Origin: Pseudoalteromonas rubra
GTDB taxonomy: Bacteria; Pseudomonadota; Gammaproteobacteria; Enterobacterales; Alteromonadaceae
Assembly (NCBI RefSeq): GCF_000967655.1
Contig: NZ_JXYA01000026.1
Location: 62,001-126,000, forward strand
DNA length: 64,000 nucleotides
Reading direction: 5' to 3'
Shown: positions 1 to 8,485 of the stretch, piece after piece
Layout: each line of letters starts with the position of its first letter
Numbering within the stretch: the stretch's first letter is position 1
Made by a program: the position numbers and the translations under genes
Notes under the pieces: model-generated
Seen by the model: the letters and a program-made list of their open reading frames with translations, nothing else
What the model was told of the DNA's origin: nothing
Databases searched by the model: none

Positions 1-891
1 AATATGAAGGAATTCGAAGCTAGAACCTGAACCAACACCATTCAATGTCAGAGAGTTAAGGTCATCACCTACACCGCCTTCACGAGGACCCGATCCTGCG
101 TAGAAAATTTTAGCGTACTTAATGTTACCGCTGCTGTCTGCGTTATCGTTACCACCGAAGTGACTAGTGACACCTTCAGTTTTAGCGTTACACAGACCAG
201 CTGCGCGCTCTTCGTTCTTACACTGGTTAGTCAGACCTTTACCGTTGATCATGATACCGCCCCAGTCCGCAAACTGCGGGCCGAAACCAGTGATATCAAA
301 TTCTTCAATGTCGTTTGCTGATGTAAACGTAATTGGTGCCTCAGCAGTACCCTCGGCCATGATTTTAGCGCTGCGAGCGATGCGAATAATCGCTTCACCT
401 GAAGCAAACGCCATGGTTGTACCAGGTTTTACCGTTAGAGTAGGACCAGTCTCTGGCACTGTACAACCTGTAGTAGTATCACAGTTTTCACCAATCAATA
501 GCGCGCCAGCGAATACATGTGCGCCGCCATTTGGCAAAGCATCGAAAGTAATGTTTTCTTTGATTTCTAGTGCTTTACTTGCGAATGAAGAATCGTAGTA
601 ACAGTGTTTAGAGTTACGGTAGTCACCCTGAACTTCTTGACCTGCAACAGTACGGCTTACACACGGGTTAGTAGTACCAGAATCTTTGTCACCACCATCT
701 GTACCACCGTCGTTGTTATCGCCACCGGAATTATCGCTGCCTGTGTTTGTATTATTATGAGTTGTTGTATTATTTGAATCAGTAACGCTTGTATCATTAA
801 CTGTAGGTGTTACTTCGATGTCACCACCACAACCAGCTAGTACAAGTGCAGATGTAACAAGGCTTACTCTGAATAACCCAGTAAGTTTCAT
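1..891 (-). CDS. Partial beta-helix-like outer-membrane/periplasmic lipoprotein
   Basis: The frame opens at ATG 889-891, preceded by a GGAG ribosome site 7 bases upstream, and runs off the left edge without a stop, so the C-terminus is missing (297 codons visible). The N-terminus is a lipoprotein signal with lipobox LAGC (Cys21). An Asn/Gly/Asp/Thr-rich linker follows (about residues 30-60). After it come Gly/Asn-rich stretches such as ADWGGIMINGKG, FGGNDNADSSG and LTLNGVGSGSSFEF, which resemble right-handed parallel beta-helix surface proteins (recognised from memory). It lies downstream of the TonB2 operon on the same strand but beyond a terminator. In related marine genera such a lipoprotein often sits beside a TonB-dependent receptor, which could be just outside the window. 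Function unknown. Confidence 0.8.
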   Translation of the reverse strand, partial: MKLTGLFRVSLVTSALVLAGCGGDIEVTPTVNDTSVTDSNNTTTHNNTNTGSDNSGGDNNDGGTDGGDKDSGTTNPCVSRTVAGQEVQGDYRNSKHCYYDSSFASKALEIKENITFDALPNGGAHVFAGALLIGENCDTTTGCTVPETGPTLTVKPGTTMAFASGEAIIRIARSAKIMAEGTAEAPITFTSANDIEEFDITGFGPQFADWGGIMINGKGLTNQCKNEERAAGLCNAKTEGVTSHFGGNDNADSSGNIKYAKIFYAGSGPREGGVGDDLNSLTLNGVGSGSSFEFLHI

Positions 892-1021
892 TTTATTCTC
901 CGTTGTGTATTTAAATGAGCTGGCGTTATAATATAAAGCCTATATTTCATTTGTGTGTCTGTTTATTTTCAGAAAAATGAAAGTATCAAATTCAGGGAAT
1001 TTTTTTATTTTAAGATAGGCA

Positions 1022-1050
1022 TAAAAAAACCGCCCGAAGGCGGCTTTGGT
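1022..1050 (-). terminator. Rho-independent terminator of the TonB2 operon
   Basis: On the minus strand a GCCGCC-TTCG-GGCGGT stem-loop is followed by a run of T, 15 bases after the TPR gene stop. It separates the operon from the downstream lipoprotein gene. Confidence 0.85.
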
Positions 1051-1065
1051 GTTGCGATTATAAAA

Positions 1066-2370
1066 TCATAACAAAGCTTGCTTTAACGTTTCGGCGTGAA
1101 TTTTTTCGCGTTTAACGTATTTAATCCATTGCTTAGCGAGATTAGCTGATTTTTTGTGCTTTTCTGCCTGTTCAAACGCAAGTATTGACGCGTCGAAGTT
1201 TTGCAGATTGTATTGTGCCATACCTAATGCCACATAGGCGTTTGACTCGAAAGTCAGCTCCCCTTTATCCAGGGCCGCGCGCGCAGCGTCAGCAGCTTCA
1301 TCAAACTTTTCCAGATTAATGTAGACCTCAGCAATACGTTGCAGATAGGTTCCATGCGCTACTTCTTTGTCTGCTTTTACAAAGTAGGATATGGACTTAT
1401 CTTCATCCTTAGACTGAACATAGGCCTCGGCGATAAAGGCGTAATTTTTAGCATTGCCTTCGACAACCCCACTTTTGATGCCTTCATCCAGAGCCACCGC
1501 CGCCTTATACGGTAAACCATTAAACAGATAAACCTGAGCCAGCTGGATGACGTCACTGCGCTTTTTAATAAAGCCGCGCTGTTTGGCTGTTTCGAGCAAG
1601 GCTAATTGTTTTTTCTCTTCGCCCAGCTCACCAAACATACCCGCCAATTGAACCCAGTATTCTGGCTTATCAAATAGCTTGACCATTTTTTCCAGTACGT
1701 CAGCAACCTTTTTAGGCTGATTCATTGAGTAGTATAATGCCCTTTGTAGAACCAGCCAGTTCTCCTTGGGAACATTACCTTCACTTTCTGTTAATGAAAT
1801 CGCTATGTTGATATTTTCCACAGCCGATTGATAGTTTTTATCCTGATATAAAGCCTGCGCTTTTAATACATAATAATTACTTTTAATTGGCTGAGTATTA
1901 ATCTTTTTCCATCTGTCGAGATAATCAACCGTGGCCTTATAATCACCATTGGCCATGGCCAATTGCGCCAGACTAAAGGTCGTGGATAATCTCAGTGACT
2001 CAGGGATCGCTTCTTCAGCAACCACTTGTTCAAATGACGCAATAGCTTTATCAAGCTGATTTTCGTTGTAATAGATAAACCCATAAAAATTATGCATCAT
2101 GGCAATTTCGTAAGAGTTCATGCTACCGGAACGCTCTTTAATGGAGTCCAGCACTTCCAGACCACCTTTGACGTCGCCATCATCGGCCAGCTTTTGTGCA
2201 CGTGCCAGCTGGCTGTATACTTTTTCGCGCAGTGCCGGTACACGTTTTGTTTTGGTTTCTGCATGTGCAACCGCAAGGTCAACACCCGGTAACACCGAGA
2301 CCATACTTGGCGCTACCAAGCCGGCGCAACCAAGTGCACTTGCCAACAAGACTTTTTTAAATACTTTCAT
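1066..2370 (-). CDS. Periplasmic TPR protein of the TonB2 operon
   Basis: The 434-residue protein starts with a signal peptide (about residues 1-37, ending AVAHA). Repeated TPR-like helical pairs follow over nearly the whole length, for example NFYGFIYYNENQLDKAIASF and YVALGMAQYNLQNFDASILAF near the end. It is the last gene of the operon, 17 bases after tonB2. Related TonB2 loci of Vibrio and Shewanella carry an equivalent TPR protein (family knowledge), which suggests a periplasmic scaffold for the TonB2/TtpC complex. That role is inferred from position only. Confidence 0.85.
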   Translation of the reverse strand: MKVFKKVLLASALGCAGLVAPSMVSVLPGVDLAVAHAETKTKRVPALREKVYSQLARAQKLADDGDVKGGLEVLDSIKERSGSMNSYEIAMMHNFYGFIYYNENQLDKAIASFEQVVAEEAIPESLRLSTTFSLAQLAMANGDYKATVDYLDRWKKINTQPIKSNYYVLKAQALYQDKNYQSAVENINIAISLTESEGNVPKENWLVLQRALYYSMNQPKKVADVLEKMVKLFDKPEYWVQLAGMFGELGEEKKQLALLETAKQRGFIKKRSDVIQLAQVYLFNGLPYKAAVALDEGIKSGVVEGNAKNYAFIAEAYVQSKDEDKSISYFVKADKEVAHGTYLQRIAEVYINLEKFDEAADAARAALDKGELTFESNAYVALGMAQYNLQNFDASILAFEQAEKHKKSANLAKQWIKYVKREKIHAETLKQALL

Positions 2371-2387
2371 AATCGCACCTTTGTCTG

Positions 2388-2993
2388 TTAGCCATTGATC
2401 TGGAATGAGATCTTGTTCTGAACACCGGCTACTTCTACCGCTTCACCGTTCACAACACGAGGCTTGTACTTAAATTTCAAAGCCGCATCCATTGCCGCAC
2501 GCTCAAAAATATTCTCCGGCTCAGCTTTGACGACAACCGGATCTCTTACCGTGCCTTGCTTGGTCACGATAAACTCAACGATCACGTATCCTTCGATACC
2601 GCGTGACAGCGCACGTCTGGGATAGACTGGCGCAACCTTAACGATTGGTAGATATTCACCATCACTGGATTCGAGTGCCAGTCCACCGGCAAGGTCTACA
2701 TCGGCTGCAACGTCTGCGCTAAAGTTAAAATCAGCGCCTGCTGCATCAAGGTTATTACTTTGCATCTGAGGCGCATCCATAGGTGGAGGCGGCTCTTTTG
2801 GCGTTGGTGGTTTTTGTGGCTTGCGTTCTTTTTTCTGAACTGTTTCTTCTTTTTTCAGGCGAACAAAGTCAAGGACATTGCCTTTAACGGGCTCTTCCAT
2901 TTTGCCTTCGCCGCCTGTGATCAGTGCTTGCATACCGAGAAACAAGAAAAAAGTCACAATACCTGCAATAACGAGTGCTAGTAAGTAACGCAT
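2388..2993 (-). CDS. tonB2: TonB2-type energy transducer
   Basis: 201 residues. It has one N-terminal membrane anchor (about 4-24), a short Lys/Pro-rich periplasmic spacer (about 55-75, with KPPTPKEPPPP) and a C-terminal TonB domain (about 112-201) containing VAPVYPRRALSRGIEGYV and KFKYKPRVVNG. The short spacer is typical of TonB2 rather than the longer TonB1. It transmits the proton-motive force from ExbB2/ExbD2 to TonB-dependent outer-membrane receptors. It sits 9 bases after exbD2 in the same operon. Confidence 0.93.
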   Translation of the reverse strand: MRYLLALVIAGIVTFFLFLGMQALITGGEGKMEEPVKGNVLDFVRLKKEETVQKKERKPQKPPTPKEPPPPMDAPQMQSNNLDAAGADFNFSADVAADVDLAGGLALESSDGEYLPIVKVAPVYPRRALSRGIEGYVIVEFIVTKQGTVRDPVVVKAEPENIFERAAMDAALKFKYKPRVVNGEAVEVAGVQNKISFQING

Positions 2994-3002
2994 TTTCTAA
3001 TC

Positions 3003-3413
3003 CTATGATTCCTGTGCTGCAATCGAGACATCAAACGCGCCTGCTGCACGCGATGCATCCATTACCTTGATTAGGGTATCTGTGGTTGCTTTTTTATCTG
3101 CCTGAATAACCACGCTGCCCTGCGGATTTTCCGCTTTCAGGCGCTCGATGTTGGCTTGTACCGCGCGGATATCAACCTGGCGTTTGTTGATCCAGATTTC
3201 ACCTTTGTCTGAAATGGCAACCAGGATATTGGCACGCTGCTTTTTCACGGCTGTCGCCGCTTCCGGGCGGTTGACATCAATGCCCGCTTCTTTGACGAAA
3301 GACGCAGTGACGATAAAGAAGATAAGCATGATAAATACAACGTCCAGCATGGGCGTCATGTTAATTTCTTCGGCTTCTTCTTCCTGAAAAACCTTTGCTA
3401 GTGGAGCTCTCAT
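3003..3413 (-). CDS. exbD2: ExbD2 biopolymer transport protein
   Basis: 136 residues with an acidic N-terminus, then a single membrane helix (about 22-42) with the PMLDVVFIMLIFF motif. Asp24 is the proton-path aspartate conserved in ExbD/TolR proteins. The C-terminal periplasmic domain ends QADKKATTDTLIKVMDASRAAG, as in the family. It forms the inner-membrane motor with ExbB2 and TtpC. It lies between exbB2 and tonB2 with short gaps, so it is co-transcribed. Confidence 0.95.
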   Translation of the reverse strand: MRAPLAKVFQEEEAEEINMTPMLDVVFIMLIFFIVTASFVKEAGIDVNRPEAATAVKKQRANILVAISDKGEIWINKRQVDIRAVQANIERLKAENPQGSVVIQADKKATTDTLIKVMDASRAAGAFDVSIAAQES

Positions 3414-3434
3414 TTTGTTTCCTCAAATTCTTTT

Positions 3435-3962
3435 CTAGTGGTCAAGCAACAGCTTGTCTTCCAGCAGTTCTACTTCGCGCTTTGCTTTGCGTTGCAAAAA
3501 GGTCGAGGCAAACACCCCGGACAGCGCGCCAACCATACCAGCCATGGTAGGAATGGTTGCCTTGGATACACCGGCTGCCATCGAACGGGCACTTCCGGAA
3601 CCTGTGATTGCCATGACATTAAATACTTCAATCATGCCGGTCACTGTACCGAGCAGACCCAGTAAAGGACACAGTGCAACCATGACATTGATATAAGGTA
3701 AGTTACTGTTAAGCTGAATACCGGCTCGTGAGATCATGGCCTGGCGGATCTGCTCTGCATTCCAGCTGTTTCTTTCCTCTCGGCTGCTCCAGCTGTTCAG
3801 CAGATCTTTGCGATACGTTCTGAACTTGCCGAACACAAACATAAAGCGCTCGAGGATCAACAACCACATCAGAAATGTGACCAGTCCGATGACCAGGAGA
3901 ACCTGGCCACCTGTATCTAGGAACTCACGTAGCGCATTAATTGCATCTACTAAAAGAACCAC
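3435..3962 (-). CDS. exbB2: ExbB2 MotA/TolQ/ExbB proton channel protein
   Basis: 175 residues, shorter than E. coli ExbB and typical of ExbB2. Three hydrophobic segments are visible. The hallmark LLGLLGTVTGMIEVF occurs at about 98-112, followed by TIPTMAGMVGALSGVFAST. It starts 2 bases after the ttpC stop, so translation is probably coupled. It is the proton-conducting partner of ExbD2. Confidence 0.95.
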   Translation of the reverse strand: MVLLVDAINALREFLDTGGQVLLVIGLVTFLMWLLILERFMFVFGKFRTYRKDLLNSWSSREERNSWNAEQIRQAMISRAGIQLNSNLPYINVMVALCPLLGLLGTVTGMIEVFNVMAITGSGSARSMAAGVSKATIPTMAGMVGALSGVFASTFLQRKAKREVELLEDKLLLDH

Positions 3963-3964
3963 AA

Positions 3965-5335
3965 TTACGCTCCTTTCTCGCTGCGTTCAGCGATGATGCC
4001 GGCACTTTGCTCTTGCAGGATAAGCAGTAAGTTACGAGAGCGTGTATTAAGCAGGGTGTATAGGAACACGGTTGGGATAGCAACCACCAGACCCAGCACT
4101 GTTGTAACAAGTGCGGTAGAGATACCACCTGCCATGAGTTTCGGGTCACCTGTACCAAACAGAGTAATAGCCTGGAAGGTATTTATCATACCGGTTACCG
4201 TACCCAGTAGACCAAGCAGCGGGGCAACTACTGAAATAATCTTAATCAGAGTCAGGTTACGGGTAATTTTCGGCATCTCACGCAGGATTGCTTCACTTAA
4301 CTTAAGCTCAAGTGTGTCATATGCCACATCCGGGTATTGCTCTTTAACTTTCATCACACGACCCAGCGGGTTGTCTTCACGTGCAACAGAGTCTTTTAGC
4401 TGACGGTTGATTTTGGCACCCATAATCATCAGAGAGATAAAGCGCTCGATGGCAATTAACAGTGCAAGCAAACCAACGCCCAGGATGACATAACCTACCG
4501 CACCACCCTGCTCAACCTGCTCTTTGGTGTTTGGTGCCTGAACCAGCAGACCCAAAATTGAGCCGCCCGTTGGGTCAAGTGCAAAGTCGACAATACCTGA
4601 TTGTGCAGACTGAAGGTCAGCAGCACTTTGTGTGAAGCGTGCAGTAGGCTGACGTGTCAACTCAGACAATGTGTTAGTTTCCGGGTTGTAAGACAGGTAT
4701 TTACCATCAGCAATCAGGTTAAACGCACCAACACGCAAAACTTCTTTTTGCTCTTTCGCACCACCGGCAACAATTACATCTGAAGTATAGCGAGAGACTT
4801 TACCTTGCTCGGTCATTTCACGTTGTAACTCAACCCAGACTTTTTCAATGTCTTCGATTGACGCAAGCTTAGTGCTTGAGCCCATGCGCTGTGCCATATC
4901 ATCCATAAACGCGCTGCGGTTTGGAATTTCGGCAGAGACCACAGACGTGCGGAATTTGTTGCTTGAGTCTCCCGCAACCTGTTGCAGAACACCAAACAAC
5001 TCTTTGAGTGAACCCATGCGCTTAGACAGCGTATCGCTCAGGTTACCAAGTTTAATTTCATTTTCTTCAAACTGTGTTTCAAGACGCTCTGAGCGGTTAA
5101 GCTCTCCGTCACGGTTTGCAGTCAGTTCGCGCAGCATGCGAACCTGTTCGCTCTGTTGTGCCTTAAACTGCGCTTCGCGTTGTGCGTTTTGCGCGTTCTG
5201 GGCTGTTTGGCCTTGCTCAAGTTGTTTTAACAGGGTATCCAGGTCCATCGCTTGCTCGGCTGCAAATGCTGAGCTCGACAGTGCCAGTGTCGCTGCCATA
5301 ACTGTTTTTAGGCTGAAAGATTTAAAAAAGTTCAT
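3965..5335 (-). CDS. ttpC: TtpC-like ExbB-family protein with long periplasmic coiled-coil extension
   Basis: 456 residues. A signal peptide (1-25, ending SSSAFA) is followed by a Gln/Glu-rich coiled-coil (about 30-115), then a soluble region and a C-terminal MotA/TolQ/ExbB domain. That domain has three membrane segments (first about 278-305) and repeats the LLGLLGTVTGMINTFQ signature. TtpC is essential for TonB2-dependent iron uptake in vibrios (established knowledge). Here it lies between the DUF3450 gene and exbB2, as in Vibrio and Shewanella. It resembles exbB2 in its C-terminal half, which suggests an ancient duplication. Confidence 0.92.
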   Translation of the reverse strand: MNFFKSFSLKTVMAATLALSSSAFAAEQAMDLDTLLKQLEQGQTAQNAQNAQREAQFKAQQSEQVRMLRELTANRDGELNRSERLETQFEENEIKLGNLSDTLSKRMGSLKELFGVLQQVAGDSSNKFRTSVVSAEIPNRSAFMDDMAQRMGSSTKLASIEDIEKVWVELQREMTEQGKVSRYTSDVIVAGGAKEQKEVLRVGAFNLIADGKYLSYNPETNTLSELTRQPTARFTQSAADLQSAQSGIVDFALDPTGGSILGLLVQAPNTKEQVEQGGAVGYVILGVGLLALLIAIERFISLMIMGAKINRQLKDSVAREDNPLGRVMKVKEQYPDVAYDTLELKLSEAILREMPKITRNLTLIKIISVVAPLLGLLGTVTGMINTFQAITLFGTGDPKLMAGGISTALVTTVLGLVVAIPTVFLYTLLNTRSRNLLLILQEQSAGIIAERSEKGA

Positions 5336-5345
5336 TGTATACCTC

Positions 5346-6098
5346 TTATTCTGCAGCCTGAATTGGCAGAGTTAACATATCCGGGGCAAGTTGCTTACGG
5401 GCAATACGGATACCCTTGTTGATTTGACTGATGTTGGTGTCTGGCAGTGCAGTGAAAGACTTGCTTTCTTTGTTCCAGCTACCCGCTTTACTGCCATCTT
5501 TGGTTACGTAAAGTAGTTCAAGACGTCCGATGCGTAGCATATCGACTTCGCGCTCCTGACCATCAACACTAAGCAATGTTGAGTAAGCTTCGATAGTGCG
5601 ACCGTATTCAACCTCTACCTGATACGCTTCTAAAACGCGGCGGAATTTTTCACTGGAAGAGACATCAGCGCGGTCCATCATGGCCTGTAGCTTTGCGATA
5701 CGGTCGGCGCGTTCATTTTTAAGAAATGGCACATCCAGGGCAACGAATTGCTCAAGACCGGTGATCATGCGCATCATCAGCGGCGTAATTTGACGCTCGA
5801 TAACCGATACCTGATCCATCGATGCATTGATAGCAGCCATTTCTTCTAATTGATTCTTGATCTGCTTATCCAGCTGGCTGTTGTAAACAACCAGGCCATC
5901 GATTTCTTTATTCAGGGTTCTGAACTTTTGCAGACGTGACTGCATATCGTCTGCAATTGAGTTGATTTTGCTTTGAGATTGCAAAGCGGACTGGTTAATC
6001 GCCGAACTTGAATCAATGACCTTATCCAGATCGTTTGCCTGAGCATTAGCCGCTACTGCGACCATACCTGCTAATAGCAAGTGGTTAACGCACTTCAT
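5346..6098 (-). CDS. DUF3450 periplasmic coiled-coil protein
   Basis: I chose ATG 6098 because AAAAGG lies 8 bases upstream; an in-frame GTG lies three codons earlier at 6107. The protein has about 250 residues, a signal peptide ending ANAQA, and a long helical/coiled-coil region (QSKINSIADDMQSRLQ to about residue 110). A compact C-terminal part contains EVDMLRIGRLELLYVTKDG, typical of DUF3450. It is the first gene of the TonB2 operon, 10 bases before ttpC. Molecular role unknown; a periplasmic partner of TtpC is inferred from invariant linkage in related genomes. Confidence 0.88.
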   Translation of the reverse strand: MKCVNHLLLAGMVAVAANAQANDLDKVIDSSSAINQSALQSQSKINSIADDMQSRLQKFRTLNKEIDGLVVYNSQLDKQIKNQLEEMAAINASMDQVSVIERQITPLMMRMITGLEQFVALDVPFLKNERADRIAKLQAMMDRADVSSSEKFRRVLEAYQVEVEYGRTIEAYSTLLSVDGQEREVDMLRIGRLELLYVTKDGSKAGSWNKESKSFTALPDTNISQINKGIRIARKQLAPDMLTLPIQAAE

Positions 6099-6252
6099 CG
6101 CATACACCTTTTAATATTTGCTTGTTGCTATATTGGAATTGCGTGCAGTCTAATGTGCCTAAATGACATCCATGTTGCGCTAAAAATACATTTAGGTTAC
6201 AGCTGTCATATATGATTCATGAAGGGAGTTTATTTAGTCTTGTGCAATAAAT

Positions 6253-6278
6253 AAAAAAGGCTACATGAACGCAGCCTT
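6253..6278 (-). terminator. Terminator of the chemoreceptor gene
   Basis: On the minus strand AAGGCTGCG-TTCA-TGTAGCCTT (9 pairs including two G·T) is followed by TTTT. It lies 9 bases after the stop of the MCP gene and upstream of the TonB2 operon. Confidence 0.75.
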
Positions 6279-6286
6279 AGAAAGGG

Positions 6287-8176
6287 TTAGACCTTGAACT
6301 TGGCGAGCATATGTTCAAGTTCATCAAATTGCAATTTTAGTGTCTGGCATTCTTCCAGAGTTTTGGTCAGGCTGTCACTGCCCTCGACACACAAATCACT
6401 GATCCCGTGAATGTCGCTGTCGAGCGACTGGATCACCGCATTTTGTTCCTGCGTTGCACTGGCCACGGCATGGTTTACACCGTCGATAGAGTCGATTGCA
6501 TGTGTCACTTCCTGCATCTTAGTTCCAGCAGATTGTGCCTGCTGCGCGCTGTTACTTGAATCGTCGATGCTCGACTTCATTACCGCGACGGCCGATGCAG
6601 ATCCCTGTTGCAATTCACCAATGGTGTTTTCTATTTCCTGGGTCGATTCCTGTGTACGTTGGGCAAGCTGTCTCACCTCATCGGCCACCACGGCGAACCC
6701 ACGTCCGGCCTCACCGGCGCGCGCCGCTTCTATTGCCGCGTTGAGCGCCAGCAGATTGGTCTGCTCACTGACCCCTTTTATCACTTCAAGCACCTGGCCG
6801 ATACTTGAGGTCAGTTTATCCAGACCATCGATTGTCGACTGGGCCTTCTGCATCTTAGCACTTAAAGAGCCTATTTCTTCGATATTGGCATTCAGTGCAA
6901 CCTGGCCCTGGCTGGATAAGCTGTTTGCCTCCGTCGCTAATTCAGAGGCGTGCTTGGCATTATTTGAAATCTCAACCGCGCTGGAGGACAGTTCGTTAAT
7001 GGCGGTTGCGACACTGTCGGTACGTTTGGTTTGTTCGGTATAAATGTCCAGGGCACCCTGGGTTTGCGATTGCAGCCCGGCCATAACCTGCTCCAGCGCC
7101 AGCGTGGTTTCCTTGACCTTAGAAATACTCTCGTGAATTTTGTCTACAAACAGGTTGAAGTAATTAGACAGCTCACCAAACTCATCGTTGTTTTCAACCT
7201 CCAGTCTGCGGGTTAAATCGCCTTCACCCTGGGCTATGTCTTTAATTGCCTCGTTCAAATGAACCATTGGCCGCATTAGGTATTTCAGTAGCAGCTGTAA
7301 CATCACTACAATTACCACAACGCCCACCAGCATGTAGATCAGAGCCATATTACGGAAAGAAGCCACTGAGCTGTAGGCTATCTCTTTGTCGATCACTACG
7401 CCCAAGTACCAGTCGACATTTTTAATACCGCGCATTTTGACAAAAGACACCAGTTTTTCTTTACCGTCTATAGTCAAGTCTGCGAATGACTCGGACAGCG
7501 GCAGTTTATTGCCAAACAAGTCTGACATAGGTTTGTCGTTGAGCCCGGTATTTGGGTGGCTCAGGATGCGGCCCTCTGCATCGAGTAAAAAGCCATAACC
7601 GTAACCCAGAAAATCAATTTCGTTGACTATATCTGTAATGGTCGCCATGTCTATGTCACCACCGGCAACGCCAGAGAAACGACCGTTCATCATGATAGGG
7701 ACTACGGCGGTGATGGTCAGTTCGTTACTGGTAACATCAATGTAGGGGGTGGTAAACGCAGTATCGCGTTTTCGCTCAGCAAGTTTATACCAAGGTCTCT
7801 GGGTGGCATCAAAATCGCTGGGCAATACCACGCTGGTATCGTTCAGAACAAACTGGCCGTCGGGCGTGCCAATAAAGGTATTCTTAAAATGCCCGGCCTC
7901 ATGAGCCGTTTGTACTCGACGTAGAATATCCGCCGTGGCATCGCTCTTACGATGGCCGCTGGCGACGGAGCTGACAATATCCAGCCTGTCGTTCAGCCAG
8001 TTAGCTATATTCTGCGACACCGACTCAGAGATTTCCTGCAATACCAGGGTCAGCTGAGCCTGAGTTTGCGAGCGCATCAGAATAAAGTTATTCACGGTAA
8101 AGAGGGAAAGCACGATCACCAGCACCAATGAAGCGGCCAGTGTTATTTTAGTTGTAAATTTGAGCGCACTAAACAT
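6287..8176 (-). CDS. Methyl-accepting chemotaxis protein with dCache sensor
   Basis: 629 residues. Membrane segment 1 lies at about 12-32. A periplasmic double-Cache domain follows (about 35-270, with [12 protein letters not shown] and [15 protein letters not shown] features). Membrane segment 2 is at about 275-297, then a HAMP domain and a cytoplasmic signalling hairpin whose tip is [19 protein letters not shown]. It relays small-molecule binding to CheA/CheW; dCache domains often bind amino acids or organic acids, but the ligand cannot be read here. It is a single gene with its own terminator. AGGA 5 bases before ATG supports the start. No C-terminal CheR-binding pentapeptide is present. 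Confidence 0.95.
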   Translation of the reverse strand: MFSALKFTTKITLAASLVLVIVLSLFTVNNFILMRSQTQAQLTLVLQEISESVSQNIANWLNDRLDIVSSVASGHRKSDATADILRRVQTAHEAGHFKNTFIGTPDGQFVLNDTSVVLPSDFDATQRPWYKLAERKRDTAFTTPYIDVTSNELTITAVVPIMMNGRFSGVAGGDIDMATITDIVNEIDFLGYGYGFLLDAEGRILSHPNTGLNDKPMSDLFGNKLPLSESFADLTIDGKEKLVSFVKMRGIKNVDWYLGVVIDKEIAYSSVASFRNMALIYMLVGVVVIVVMLQLLLKYLMRPMVHLNEAIKDIAQGEGDLTRRLEVENNDEFGELSNYFNLFVDKIHESISKVKETTLALEQVMAGLQSQTQGALDIYTEQTKRTDSVATAINELSSSAVEISNNAKHASELATEANSLSSQGQVALNANIEEIGSLSAKMQKAQSTIDGLDKLTSSIGQVLEVIKGVSEQTNLLALNAAIEAARAGEAGRGFAVVADEVRQLAQRTQESTQEIENTIGELQQGSASAVAVMKSSIDDSSNSAQQAQSAGTKMQEVTHAIDSIDGVNHAVASATQEQNAVIQSLDSDIHGISDLCVEGSDSLTKTLEECQTLKLQFDELEHMLAKFKV

Positions 8177-8485
8177 GGGGATCCTGTCTTAATTCTGCTA
8201 ATACAAATTTGTTTTACCAAATCTTAACGAGTTTGTCTTACCTTATCGGCGAAACTTTTGCGGTCTTAAGCCAATTATACACTTGTTTTCACGATTTATT
8301 TTTTAACTGAATAGTTATTGGACAAGTGTCAACGCTAAAAATGAAAAAAGGCGGGATTGTTCCCACCTTTGATTAACACACAATGATCACCGCAAGCTGT
8401 ATCGACCCCAGTCTAAGAACATTGACCGATACTAAAGGACAATACAGCCTGCCTGTTTGTTTGATGAAAGTGTAATCGGGTCTTG
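8177..8485. other. Intergenic region between MCP and GH92 genes
   Basis: About 300 bases without a convincing gene. It holds the presumed promoter of the chemoreceptor on the right of its start, a strong bidirectional terminator at 8344-8370, and about 115 bases between that terminator and the mannosidase stop in which I see nothing. Confidence 0.5.
8344..8370 (-). terminator. Terminator downstream of the GH92 mannosidase
   Basis: A 10-pair stem AAAGGTGGGA / TCCCGCCTTT with loop ACAA (minus strand) is followed by T residues. It lies about 115 bases after the GH92 stop. Confidence 0.8.

Noticed and set aside
167..598. 143-residue open frame on the plus strand
   Set aside because: It lies opposite the lipoprotein gene, has low-complexity composition and no ribosome site; it is a shadow.
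4848..5375. 175-residue plus-strand frame opposite ttpC
   Set aside because: Ser/Arg/Cys-rich antisense translation of a clear coding region; a shadow.
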